Below are positions 1-6,911 of a stretch of 64,000 nt of DNA, piece by piece. Each line of letters opens with the position of its first letter. Position 1 is the first letter of the stretch. The stretch is from contig NZ_LKDW01000004.1 of NCBI RefSeq assembly GCF_001401805.1, positions 62,001 through 126,000 on the forward strand, in the 5' to 3' direction. The notes beneath the pieces were generated by a model. The model was not told where the DNA came from, searched no databases, and saw only the letters and a list, made by a program, of their open reading frames with translations. The translations under genes and the position numbers were made by a program. Source of the stretch: Pseudoalteromonas sp. P1-25 (lineage in GTDB: Bacteria; Pseudomonadota; Gammaproteobacteria; Enterobacterales; Alteromonadaceae).

Positions 1-33
1 AAATAAGTATGGGATTTACTAAATAATAGACAT

Positions 34-119
34 GATACCCATCTAAAAATAATAGTCATGACACCCATCTAAAAACTAATTTAGACACCTACCTAAATAA
101 TAAAAAGACACCCATTAGA
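34..119 (+). repeat. Left cluster of GACACCCAT-type repeats flanking the Y1 transposase
   Basis: Four direct copies of a short motif, GACACCCATCT or close variants, start at about 34, 60, 84 and 107. They are spaced 23-26 bases apart and separated by A/T-rich linkers such as TAAAAATAATA. The motif recurs in reverse complement on the other side of the transposase gene (1371-1480), so the gene sits between two oppositely oriented clusters. This layout is seen directly. A role as the recognition sequence of the neighbouring transposase is inference. Confidence 0.8.
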
Positions 120-180
120 TAATTGTATAAAACACTGGTTCAAACTACGCTTTAGATTAAATGATAAACAGGGTTTTGTA

Positions 181-1176
181 ATGGCTATTGCTCGTAAGCG
201 CCAAATAAGTTTGGCAGATACAAAATATTATCACTGTATTTCCCGTTGTGTTCGCCGTGCCTATTTGTGTGGTGAAGACCCCTTTACTGGGCAAAGTTAT
301 GCGCATCGAAGAGAATGGGTAGAGGAAAAGCTTATCACCCTCGCAAAGGTTTTTTGTATAGATGTATGTGCATATGCCGTTATGAGTAATCATACTCATA
401 TAGTGTTGCATGTAGATGATAATAAGGCGAATAGGTTAAACGATAGAGCAATAGCAATTCGTTGGCAGAAGCTTTTTAAAGGCACTGCTATCACACATAA
501 ATTTACAAGTGGTGAGAAGCTATCGGCTACCGAGCGTTGGTTTTTAAACGAAAGCATAAAACAGTACCGTGAACGATTAAGTAGTATTAGTTGGTTTATG
601 CGTGTATTGAATGAAAATATTGCAAGGCGAGCTAACAAAGAAGATGGCTGCACAGGCCGGTTTTGGGAAGGACGGTTTAAATCTCAAGCGTTACTAGATG
701 AAGCTGCTTTGTTAGCGTGCATGGCATATGTAGATTTAAACCCAATACGCGCCAAAGCGGCTGTCACGCCTGAGGGTTCGCACTTTACAAGCGTAAAACA
801 ACGCATACAATTAATTGCTTCTAAAAGCGACCAGTCGTTAAAAGTTAAGCAGCCAAAACAGTTATTACGCTTTGCGGGTAAACCCAAAAAATACATGCCA
901 AAAGGTTTACCATTCGAATTAAAAACATATTTAGAGTTAGTTGAATTAACAGGCCGGTGTGTTCGTGCTAATAAAATAGGTTTTATTGCGCATTCAACAC
1001 CTGAATTATTGATACGTTTGAATATAGCGCCAGAGAACTGGTTAAAACTTACAACTAAATTTGGCAACATTTTTCATGGAGCGGTGGGGCGTATAAGTTC
1101 ATTAGATAGCTATTGTAAACATCAAGCTATTAAGCGAAGGCCTAGCTATTCAAACAGTAAAAAATTATTAGCCTAA
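181..1176 (+). CDS. REP-associated-type Y1 (HUH) transposase
   Basis: The 331-residue protein has the layout of TnpA_REP/RAYT-type single-strand DNA transposases of the Y1 HUH superfamily. An N-terminal YYHCISRCVRRAYLCG segment is typical of this clade. The HUH metal-binding motif is H71-T-H73 in SNHTHIVLH. The candidate catalytic tyrosine is Y183 in AYVDLNPIRA. These enzymes nick and join single-stranded DNA at folded recognition sequences rather than moving as classical insertion sequences. The ATG at 181 directly follows a stop-rich AT leader and begins a continuous frame. The protein is longer than short RAYTs (about 150-230 residues) and carries an extra basic C-terminal part. The gene is alone and flanked by inverted repeat clusters, which suggests that gene and repeats form one unit. 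Confidence 0.85.
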   Translation: MAIARKRQISLADTKYYHCISRCVRRAYLCGEDPFTGQSYAHRREWVEEKLITLAKVFCIDVCAYAVMSNHTHIVLHVDDNKANRLNDRAIAIRWQKLFKGTAITHKFTSGEKLSATERWFLNESIKQYRERLSSISWFMRVLNENIARRANKEDGCTGRFWEGRFKSQALLDEAALLACMAYVDLNPIRAKAAVTPEGSHFTSVKQRIQLIASKSDQSLKVKQPKQLLRFAGKPKKYMPKGLPFELKTYLELVELTGRCVRANKIGFIAHSTPELLIRLNIAPENWLKLTTKFGNIFHGAVGRISSLDSYCKHQAIKRRPSYSNSKKLLA

Positions 1177-1370
1177 TAAAACCATTAAATAAATAGTATG
1201 TCACTTAGCTTTGCTGAGCTTTTACGCTGCGTTAAGTTTCTTAATGGCCATAAGATTACGATAAAAAGCTCAAGTCTATAAATTTAAACATCTCTATTAC
1301 CACTCAACATCTCAACATATAGCCCCAACCAAATATTTCTCACTACATTGTTTGTTATAAATAATTAGAG

Positions 1371-1480
1371 TGGGTGTCATCATATTATTATTTATATTTG
1401 AACTCGAGGGCTTTCCTCATCTTAATTTTATAATGGGTGTCATAGTTATTATTTTTTAAATTTTAAGATGGGTGTCAAAG
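1371..1480 (-). repeat. Right cluster of inverted ATGGGTGTC repeats
   Basis: Three copies of TGGGTGTCA start at about 1371, 1434 and 1469. Each is followed by an A/T-rich tail such as TAGTTATTATTTTT. They are the reverse complement of the motif clustered at 34-119. The rest of 1177-1507 has no supportable gene; it contains only AT-rich sequence downstream of the transposase stop. Confidence 0.75.
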
Positions 1481-1507
1481 TAATTATTTTGTATAAATCT
1501 GTATTGG

Positions 1508-1558
1508 TTGACATGTAGAATGAATGCTCTACAATATTGAGTAGAGCATTCATTCTAC
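1508..1558 (+). promoter_or_regulatory. Promoter overlapped by a double palindromic operator of the tetR gene
   Basis: A sigma-70-like promoter, TTGACA (1508-1513), 16 bases, TACAAT (1530-1535), is overlaid by a perfect 18-base inverted repeat: GTAGAATGAATGCTCTAC at 1515-1532 and its reverse complement at 1541-1558, with an 8-base spacer. Each arm is itself a palindrome of the form GTAGA-N8-TCTAC, so the region reads as two adjacent operators. Binding of the TetR protein encoded just downstream would block the promoter and give negative autoregulation; that function is inference. Confidence 0.75.
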
Positions 1559-1572
1559 ACAGGTTAAATACT

Positions 1573-2079
1573 ATGCTAAAACAAGAAATAGCAGCTGCGC
1601 TTGAGGTGGCTTTTAGTCAACATGGTTTTGCTGAGCCAAGCGTAGCTAAGCTGCAAAAGCTCAGTGGCGTTAGTTTGCGCACTCTCTATAAATACTATCC
1701 GTCAAAGCAGGCAATGATCATTGCTGCGCTAGAGTACCGCCATAATCGCTATATTAATTTTTTACTCAAAGATGTGCCGGCTCCGGGCTTAGAGGCGGTT
1801 TTGCACATGTTTGATCAGCTAAAAGGGTGGATGGTGGAATTTGCGCCTAACGGCTGTTTATCTATCAATGCGCTGTCGGCGTTTCCTGAGGATGAAGCTA
1901 TTAGCCATGCGGTGCAAACTCATAAAAATGACGTAAAAAAACTGCTAGGTGAGCAAGGGTTAAATTCATCATTGGCTAGTAGCCTGTTTTTGTTACACGA
2001 AGGCGTGTCGAGTGCGTGGCCAGTTATGGGCGATGAGGCGGTAACATCAGCAAAAAACAGTATTCTTAAATTAATATAA
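1573..2079 (+). CDS. TetR/AcrR-family transcriptional regulator
   Basis: A 168-residue TetR-type repressor. The N-terminal helix-turn-helix covers roughly residues 20-47, with VAKLQKLSGVSLRTLYKYYPSK in the canonical form. The rest is the variable ligand-binding and dimerisation domain. I start it at the ATG at 1573; the longer frame begins at a TTG inside the operator palindrome and is unlikely. The next gene begins within 12 bases of the stop, so the two form an operon. The ligand cannot be read from sequence. TetR regulators next to MDR oxidoreductases often respond to electrophiles or quinones, which is a family-level expectation only. Confidence 0.9.
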   Translation: MLKQEIAAALEVAFSQHGFAEPSVAKLQKLSGVSLRTLYKYYPSKQAMIIAALEYRHNRYINFLLKDVPAPGLEAVLHMFDQLKGWMVEFAPNGCLSINALSAFPEDEAISHAVQTHKNDVKKLLGEQGLNSSLASSLFLLHEGVSSAWPVMGDEAVTSAKNSILKLI

Positions 2080-2090
2080 TGGAGCTATTA

Positions 2091-3149
2091 ATGGCAAATT
2101 TACCTACTACAATGCATGGCGTACAGCTTACCGAACATGGCGATTTTGATGTATTAAAGTATGCAACTAACTTACCGCTGCCAACGCTTGCACAAACCGA
2201 TGTACTAATAAAAGTTATGGCGGCGGGTGTTAATAACACCGATCTTAATACTCGCACAGCTTGGTACGCTAAAAAACAAAGCAGTAAGGACGATGCAAGT
2301 TGGTCTGGTGATGCGTTTGTTTTTCCACGTATTCAGGGAGCAGATGTGTGCGGTGTGATTGTGGCTGTTGGTAAAAACGTAGATCCAAACCGTATTGGTG
2401 AGCGAGTAATAGTTGAGCCATGTTTAATTAAAGCTAACGGCGAAACACTAAAAGCACCGTGGTACTTTGGCTCAGAGTGCGATGGTGGTTTTGCACAGTT
2501 TACGCGCGTTGACACTATTCATGCGTATAAAATTAATAGTAACTTTAGTGATGCTGAGCTGGCATCTTTTCCGTGCTCATATTCTACAGCCGAAAACATG
2601 CTATTTCGCTCAAACCCACAGCCAAGGGAAACTGTTTTAATTACGGGGGCCTCGGGCGGGGTTGGCTCTGCGGCGGTGCAATTAGCTAAAGCGCGTGGTG
2701 CTTTTGTTATTGCTATTACAAGTAAAAGTAAGGCACAGCAGCTTGAAGAGTTAGGTGCCGATAAGGTTATATTTCGTGAAGATGATTTAATTCAAGCTAT
2801 AGGTAAAAACAGTGTTGATGTAGTCATTGACCTCGTTGCTGGCGAGCAATGGCCGACGCTTTTGGAAGTATTAAAGCCAAAAGGGCGTTATGCGGTGTCG
2901 GGCGCTATAGGCGGGGCATTAGTAGAGCTTGATATACGTACTTTGTACTTAAAAGATCTAACTTTTTTTGGCTGTACAGTTATAGAGCCTGAGGTATTTA
3001 AAAGCTTAGTTAACTTTATTGAACAAGAAAAAATTAAGCCCATAGTGGCGCAAACATTCCCACTGAGTGAAATTGTTACGGCGCAAAAGGTGTTTGCACA
3101 AAAACTACACGTAGGAAAAATTGTACTAACCATCCCCCATAACGAATAG
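2091..3149 (+). CDS. Zinc-independent MDR oxidoreductase (quinone oxidoreductase-like)
   Basis: A medium-chain dehydrogenase/reductase of about 352 residues. The N-terminal GroES-like fold contains AGVNNTDLNTR, and the cofactor domain has ITGASGGVGSAAVQLAK near residues 184-200, an NADPH-type AxxGxxG loop. A conserved set of structural-zinc cysteines is not seen, pointing to the quinone oxidoreductase/crotonyl-CoA reductase side of the superfamily. An ATG at 2079 overlaps the tetR stop (TAATG), but GGAG at 2081 is well spaced for the ATG at 2091, which I prefer. It is probably the target of the upstream TetR repressor and a detoxifying reductase. The substrate is unknown. Confidence 0.85.
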   Translation: MANLPTTMHGVQLTEHGDFDVLKYATNLPLPTLAQTDVLIKVMAAGVNNTDLNTRTAWYAKKQSSKDDASWSGDAFVFPRIQGADVCGVIVAVGKNVDPNRIGERVIVEPCLIKANGETLKAPWYFGSECDGGFAQFTRVDTIHAYKINSNFSDAELASFPCSYSTAENMLFRSNPQPRETVLITGASGGVGSAAVQLAKARGAFVIAITSKSKAQQLEELGADKVIFREDDLIQAIGKNSVDVVIDLVAGEQWPTLLEVLKPKGRYAVSGAIGGALVELDIRTLYLKDLTFFGCTVIEPEVFKSLVNFIEQEKIKPIVAQTFPLSEIVTAQKVFAQKLHVGKIVLTIPHNE

Positions 3150-3164
3150 CAGTTTAAACAACAC

Positions 3165-3188
3165 AGCCCGTTACAAAGTTAACGGGCT
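3165..3188. terminator. Hairpin between convergent genes
   Basis: AGCCCGTTA (3165-3173) pairs with TAACGGGCT (3180-3188) over a 6-base loop. It lies between the converging oxidoreductase and ThrE-type genes. The flanking T-run is short, so efficiency is uncertain. Confidence 0.65.
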
Positions 3189-3205
3189 TATTAGTTGTAA
3201 CGAGT

Positions 3206-4432
3206 TTATAAGCTTTTTTTAGGCGGTAAAGCCACGTTTGCAAATATGAGCCCTGCTACAAGCGACATAAATATTAAAAACGTTTGCTGGCCTATATGTT
3301 CAGCATAAACAAAATCTTGGCCTTCAATAAGCGAGTTTAAGCCAATATAAGTTTTACTGCCGGGTACCAGTACAATTAAGCCCTGCATGGCAACAATGGA
3401 GGCTGGGGCATTTGCAACGCGATTAAATAAGTTACTAAATACACCAACCGAGAGCGCACCAACAAATGTACCTAACGTATAATCAAGGTACATTGCTGAG
3501 CCAATACTCGTGCCATAGGCTATAAAACCAGATGCGATAGACCAGCCCGCATGCTTAATTTTAGTTCTAAATATAACAACTAAGCTGCTACAAAGCAGAA
3601 GTATTGCTAGCCAAGCAGTCCATTTAGGAAGAGGCTCAGGTTGCACAAAGTCTGCTTGGCCGAAAATGGCAAAGCCAATGCCTATGCCAATAAATGCACC
3701 AAAGTACAATTTAAACAATAGCATAAACGAGTCCATTACCCGCGCAGTTCCCGACACCAAATGCCTAGCTGCAAGTTCGGCTAAACCAAGTGCAAGGGCT
3801 AGGCCTGGTATAAATACAATAATGGCTGAAAGCACCACTAAACGTATATTAATTTCGGGGGTTATATACACACTTACCGCACAAGCTAATATAGCTGAAA
3901 TAATGGCTACAAGTGGCTCAAGCATATGTGCAACACGTTTAGAGCGACTTGACCATAACACAAATAAATATACAACTAAGGTGAGTAACCCAGACCAAAT
4001 AACGTCTGTCCAACTGGTGCCCATTAACATAGCAAACGCGCCACCCGACGTTGCAAACGCAATACCGGTTACGAGTTTGTTGTACGGATTTGGCATGTCG
4101 TAAATGGCATCAAGCTGGGCATCAACCTCTTGTAAAGTGAGCTTGTCGTCGAGCATTTGATTTACCAAATCGTCGGTATCGGCTAGTGAGCCTAAGTCGT
4201 GATCGCCCGGGTCTACGCGTGCCACGTGGGTGTATTCGTCTTCGTGGCCATCAGTCCAAATTACAAACGTTACTGAAGTTGGCGACATAACAAAAGACGA
4301 TTTAAGCCCTAAGTAGGTGGCCACTTCCATTAAGTGTGCTTCTAAACGGTACGCAGGGGTGCCGTACTTGTGTAGCATTTTACCTAATTTAACGATAAAT
4401 TTGCGCTTTTCAGTAAAGGTTGCAGTTTTCAA
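3206..4432 (-). CDS. ThrE-type threonine/serine exporter (YjjP-YjjB fusion)
   Basis: A 408-residue protein combining the two halves that occur separately as YjjP and YjjB in enterobacteria. Residues 1-120 form a soluble DUF1212-type domain (KFIVKLGKMLHKYGTPAYRLE and a following SPTSV segment). From about residue 125 there are some ten hydrophobic helices. The corynebacterial ThrE family exports threonine and serine across the inner membrane; substrate in this organism is inferred. The gene is monocistronic, bounded by a hairpin on either side, and converges on the oxidoreductase. Confidence 0.85.
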   Translation of the reverse strand: MKTATFTEKRKFIVKLGKMLHKYGTPAYRLEAHLMEVATYLGLKSSFVMSPTSVTFVIWTDGHEDEYTHVARVDPGDHDLGSLADTDDLVNQMLDDKLTLQEVDAQLDAIYDMPNPYNKLVTGIAFATSGGAFAMLMGTSWTDVIWSGLLTLVVYLFVLWSSRSKRVAHMLEPLVAIISAILACAVSVYITPEINIRLVVLSAIIVFIPGLALALGLAELAARHLVSGTARVMDSFMLLFKLYFGAFIGIGIGFAIFGQADFVQPEPLPKWTAWLAILLLCSSLVVIFRTKIKHAGWSIASGFIAYGTSIGSAMYLDYTLGTFVGALSVGVFSNLFNRVANAPASIVAMQGLIVLVPGSKTYIGLNSLIEGQDFVYAEHIGQQTFLIFMSLVAGLIFANVALPPKKSL

Positions 4433-4477
4433 ATCTTGTATGGACCAGTGAGTAAATAAATTAGCTAAAAGTATAGG

Positions 4478-4502
4478 CTAAAACGCCCATTTGTAATGGG
4501 CG
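4478..4502 (-). terminator. Rho-independent terminator of the glycosyltransferase operon
   Basis: CGCCCAT (4484-4490) and ATGGGCG (4496-4502) form a 7-bp stem with a TTGTA loop. Read on the minus strand it is followed by TTTTAG. It lies just past the glycosyltransferase stop and before the ThrE-type gene promoter. Confidence 0.65.
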
Positions 4503-4539
4503 CGATTTTAAACACAAATTTGTAGGAGTCTAGTCATTT

Positions 4540-5769
4540 TTAATCTAATTTTTTATTTTTTTCAGCAATCCATTGCGCCATATATTGCGTACTGCGCATA
4601 GTATGGTGTTTTAACATTTGTCCTGTGAAGTTTTTTTCCCTGTGCGCTTTTAAATCCTTGCTTATTGAGTCAATTTTATTAATTAACCCCGTGCTTAATT
4701 TTACTTTGTCGTACAGGGTATTAAGTAGTGTTTTGCCAGCTTGTTGCGCGTGTTCAAAATCGGCTTGATTGGTGTAAAGCTCAACGGCTGCATTTGCAAA
4801 ATCGTCGGTATTATTAGCCACTTTACCAGGCCAAAGTAAATCGTTGTGCATTCCCTCTGCACCAATATTAGTGGTAACGCTGGGCGTTTGCATTATCATC
4901 GCTTCTAGCAGCTTGCCTTTTATACCTGCGCCAAAACGAAGCGGTGCTAAACACACGCGCGCGCTTTGCATTACCTCATAGGCGTCGTCGGCCCAGCCTT
5001 TTATTAAAAACCCTGTTTTAGGGTTATTAAGTGCAGTTGCTTTTGGGGGCGGATAAGAGCCATAAATGTGTAGCTCGGCTTTTGGTAGTTGCTTGCGAAT
5101 AAGCGGCCATATTTTTTGTAAATACAGCACGGCGTCCCAGTTGGGGGCATGTCTAAAGTTACCTATGGTCATAAAGTGCGCGCGTTCATCAAAGCTTTTT
5201 GTGGTTTTAGGTAATGCACTTAAATCGACCATAAACGGTAAATGGTGTAATAAGCTTGGTTCGACCTTAAATACACTATTGAGCAATTCCATTTCGTAGC
5301 TTGAAATAATTAAGCTGAGGTCGCAGCGCAAAATAGCCGCTATTTCGCGTTTTGCTATGTCGGAATGTAAATCGTTGGTGGTAAACTCGCGCTCGCCTTT
5401 ATGCGCTTCGTGGCGCGCATTTCGTAGGCATTGTAAATCTTCTGTATCGAGAATTTTAATGGCATTAGGGCAATGTTTGTCTACACGCCAGCCAAATTGC
5501 TCTTCCATCATAAAGCGGTCAAACATCACTATATCTGGATTGTACGCTTTAACGTACTCATCAAAGCTTTCGCAGTTTAGGGCTATGCTTTGGCTGGTAA
5601 TACCGTACTCGTCTAGGTTTACCATGTGCTCGGTGCGTTGTGCTGGGGTGGCAAATTCTACTTGCCAATTTTGCGCTTTAAACGCGTTTAATAACGACAT
5701 CATGTGCGTACCCGCAGCAGACGAATTTGGTTCTGGCCATACGTAACCAATTACCAGCACTTTTTTCAT
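4540..5769 (-). CDS. Glycosyltransferase, GT4-like
   Basis: A 409-residue GT-B fold protein. The N-terminus reads VLVIGYVWPEPNSSAAGTHM, a Rossmann acceptor domain. The C-terminal nucleotide-sugar site has GIKGKLLEAMIMQTPSVTT, the E-x7-E-like region of GT4 enzymes, followed by NIGAEG. No signal peptide is seen, so it acts in the cytoplasm. It is translationally coupled to the upstream LacI-type gene: the stop and start overlap as TAATG at 5769-5771. No other polysaccharide-assembly gene lies nearby, so the acceptor is unknown. A LacI regulator coupled to a glycosyltransferase is uncommon. Confidence 0.8.
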   Translation of the reverse strand: MKKVLVIGYVWPEPNSSAAGTHMMSLLNAFKAQNWQVEFATPAQRTEHMVNLDEYGITSQSIALNCESFDEYVKAYNPDIVMFDRFMMEEQFGWRVDKHCPNAIKILDTEDLQCLRNARHEAHKGEREFTTNDLHSDIAKREIAAILRCDLSLIISSYEMELLNSVFKVEPSLLHHLPFMVDLSALPKTTKSFDERAHFMTIGNFRHAPNWDAVLYLQKIWPLIRKQLPKAELHIYGSYPPPKATALNNPKTGFLIKGWADDAYEVMQSARVCLAPLRFGAGIKGKLLEAMIMQTPSVTTNIGAEGMHNDLLWPGKVANNTDDFANAAVELYTNQADFEHAQQAGKTLLNTLYDKVKLSTGLINKIDSISKDLKAHREKNFTGQMLKHHTMRSTQYMAQWIAEKNKKLD

Positions 5770-6746
5770 TACGGTGTTTCTCTAATTTGAAGGTTTACAT
5801 TTACCAGCGTTTTTACTGGTGCTGTGTGTGTTTGGAGTTGTTCTTGCAGCACTAAAATACTGCGCTTAGCAAGCTCTTGTGTGCTTATATTAGCGCTAGT
5901 AAAGCGAGGCTGCATTTCGGTAATATCAGGAATATGTAAGCAACTCACTATACTGTTTTTTAAATGCGGGGCGGCGCTTAAAACGCCATGTGCAATAACA
6001 GTGTTAGCGCATACTACCGCGTCAATACTCGGCTTATTAAGTAATGTGTTACTAAATACTTGCTTAGCATGTAATGGGGTGCTTTTTGTGCACGTAATTG
6101 CAGGCTCGGGGGTTATATTGTGTTTTTGACACGCGCTATTAAAGCCACTTAATAAAGCCTGTGCCGATAAGCTTTCATCCCCTATAAACAGCATGTTTTT
6201 AGGCGACTCATTTATTAGCTGCAATGTGACTAGGTGGCTTGCTTTAGTGTAGTCGGGCAAAACACACGGGGCTGAGCTGTAGGCCACTTCGTGCATTAGG
6301 CTAATGACAGGGTAGGCAGTAGTAAGGTTGTCGAGCCACTGTGCACAGGTATTTTCCACAGGGCAAATTATAAATGCAGCTACTTTGTATTCTTTTAAAT
6401 TATTTATTAGCTGCGTTTGGCGCTCTACGCTGTTGTTACTACTAACAATAATGGCTTGAAAAAAAGCCTCGCTTAAAGCCTGCTCTATATTTTTAGCAAG
6501 CAATGCCATAAGCGGGTTTGTTAAATCGTCAATTACTACAACCACTAAGTTAGTGCGCCCAGAGCGCATAGCTGCAGCATCACGATTATACACATAGCCT
6601 AGCTCTTCAATGGCTTGTAACACTTTTTGTTTGCTTTTATCGGCTACCTTATTGCTGTGCGTAAGCACCAGCGACACAGTCGATTTAGACACCCCCGCGT
6701 GGTGAGCAACATCAAAAATAGTGACCGATTTAGCTTTATTAGGCAT
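5769..6746 (-). CDS. LacI-family transcriptional regulator
   Basis: A 325-residue LacI/GalR-type protein. The helix-turn-helix at about residues 8-30 (TIFDVAHHAGVSKSTVSLVL) and hinge around residues 50-62 are canonical, followed by a periplasmic-binding-protein-like effector domain. It overlaps the glycosyltransferase start by one base and is divergent from the S9 peptidase gene, with 165 bases between them. Its effector is probably a sugar or sugar derivative by family precedent. The target genes cannot be told from the sequence. Confidence 0.85.
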   Translation of the reverse strand: MPNKAKSVTIFDVAHHAGVSKSTVSLVLTHSNKVADKSKQKVLQAIEELGYVYNRDAAAMRSGRTNLVVVVIDDLTNPLMALLAKNIEQALSEAFFQAIIVSSNNSVERQTQLINNLKEYKVAAFIICPVENTCAQWLDNLTTAYPVISLMHEVAYSSAPCVLPDYTKASHLVTLQLINESPKNMLFIGDESLSAQALLSGFNSACQKHNITPEPAITCTKSTPLHAKQVFSNTLLNKPSIDAVVCANTVIAHGVLSAAPHLKNSIVSCLHIPDITEMQPRFTSANISTQELAKRSILVLQEQLQTHTAPVKTLVNVNLQIRETP

Positions 6747-6911
6747 GGAATTTTAAGCGCACAGTAATGAGTAAATAGCTGCGTAGTGTAGCGTATATAA
6801 TGCATTTAAGTCATCTTTTAGCCCTGCAATTTAAAGCTTAATACTTTATGAACAGGGCAAAACATGTTTATATACCTTTTATAATCTTAAAAATAACAAA
6901 AGGATAAAAAC

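Noticed and set aside
34..1480. The GACACCCAT repeats as a CRISPR array
   Set aside because: Units are only about 11 bases, spacers are A/T-rich and similar rather than unique, and no cas genes are present.
1537..1572. Longer tetR reading frame
   Set aside because: It begins with TTG inside the operator palindrome and adds residues not typical of the family; the ATG at 1573 fits better.
3666..4103. 145-codon open frame on the plus strand
   Set aside because: It lies antisense within the ThrE-type gene, has no family-like sequence and reflects codon bias of the real gene.
5357..5746. 129-codon open frame opposite the glycosyltransferase gene
   Set aside because: It is wholly antisense to a well-supported gene and contains no recognisable motif.
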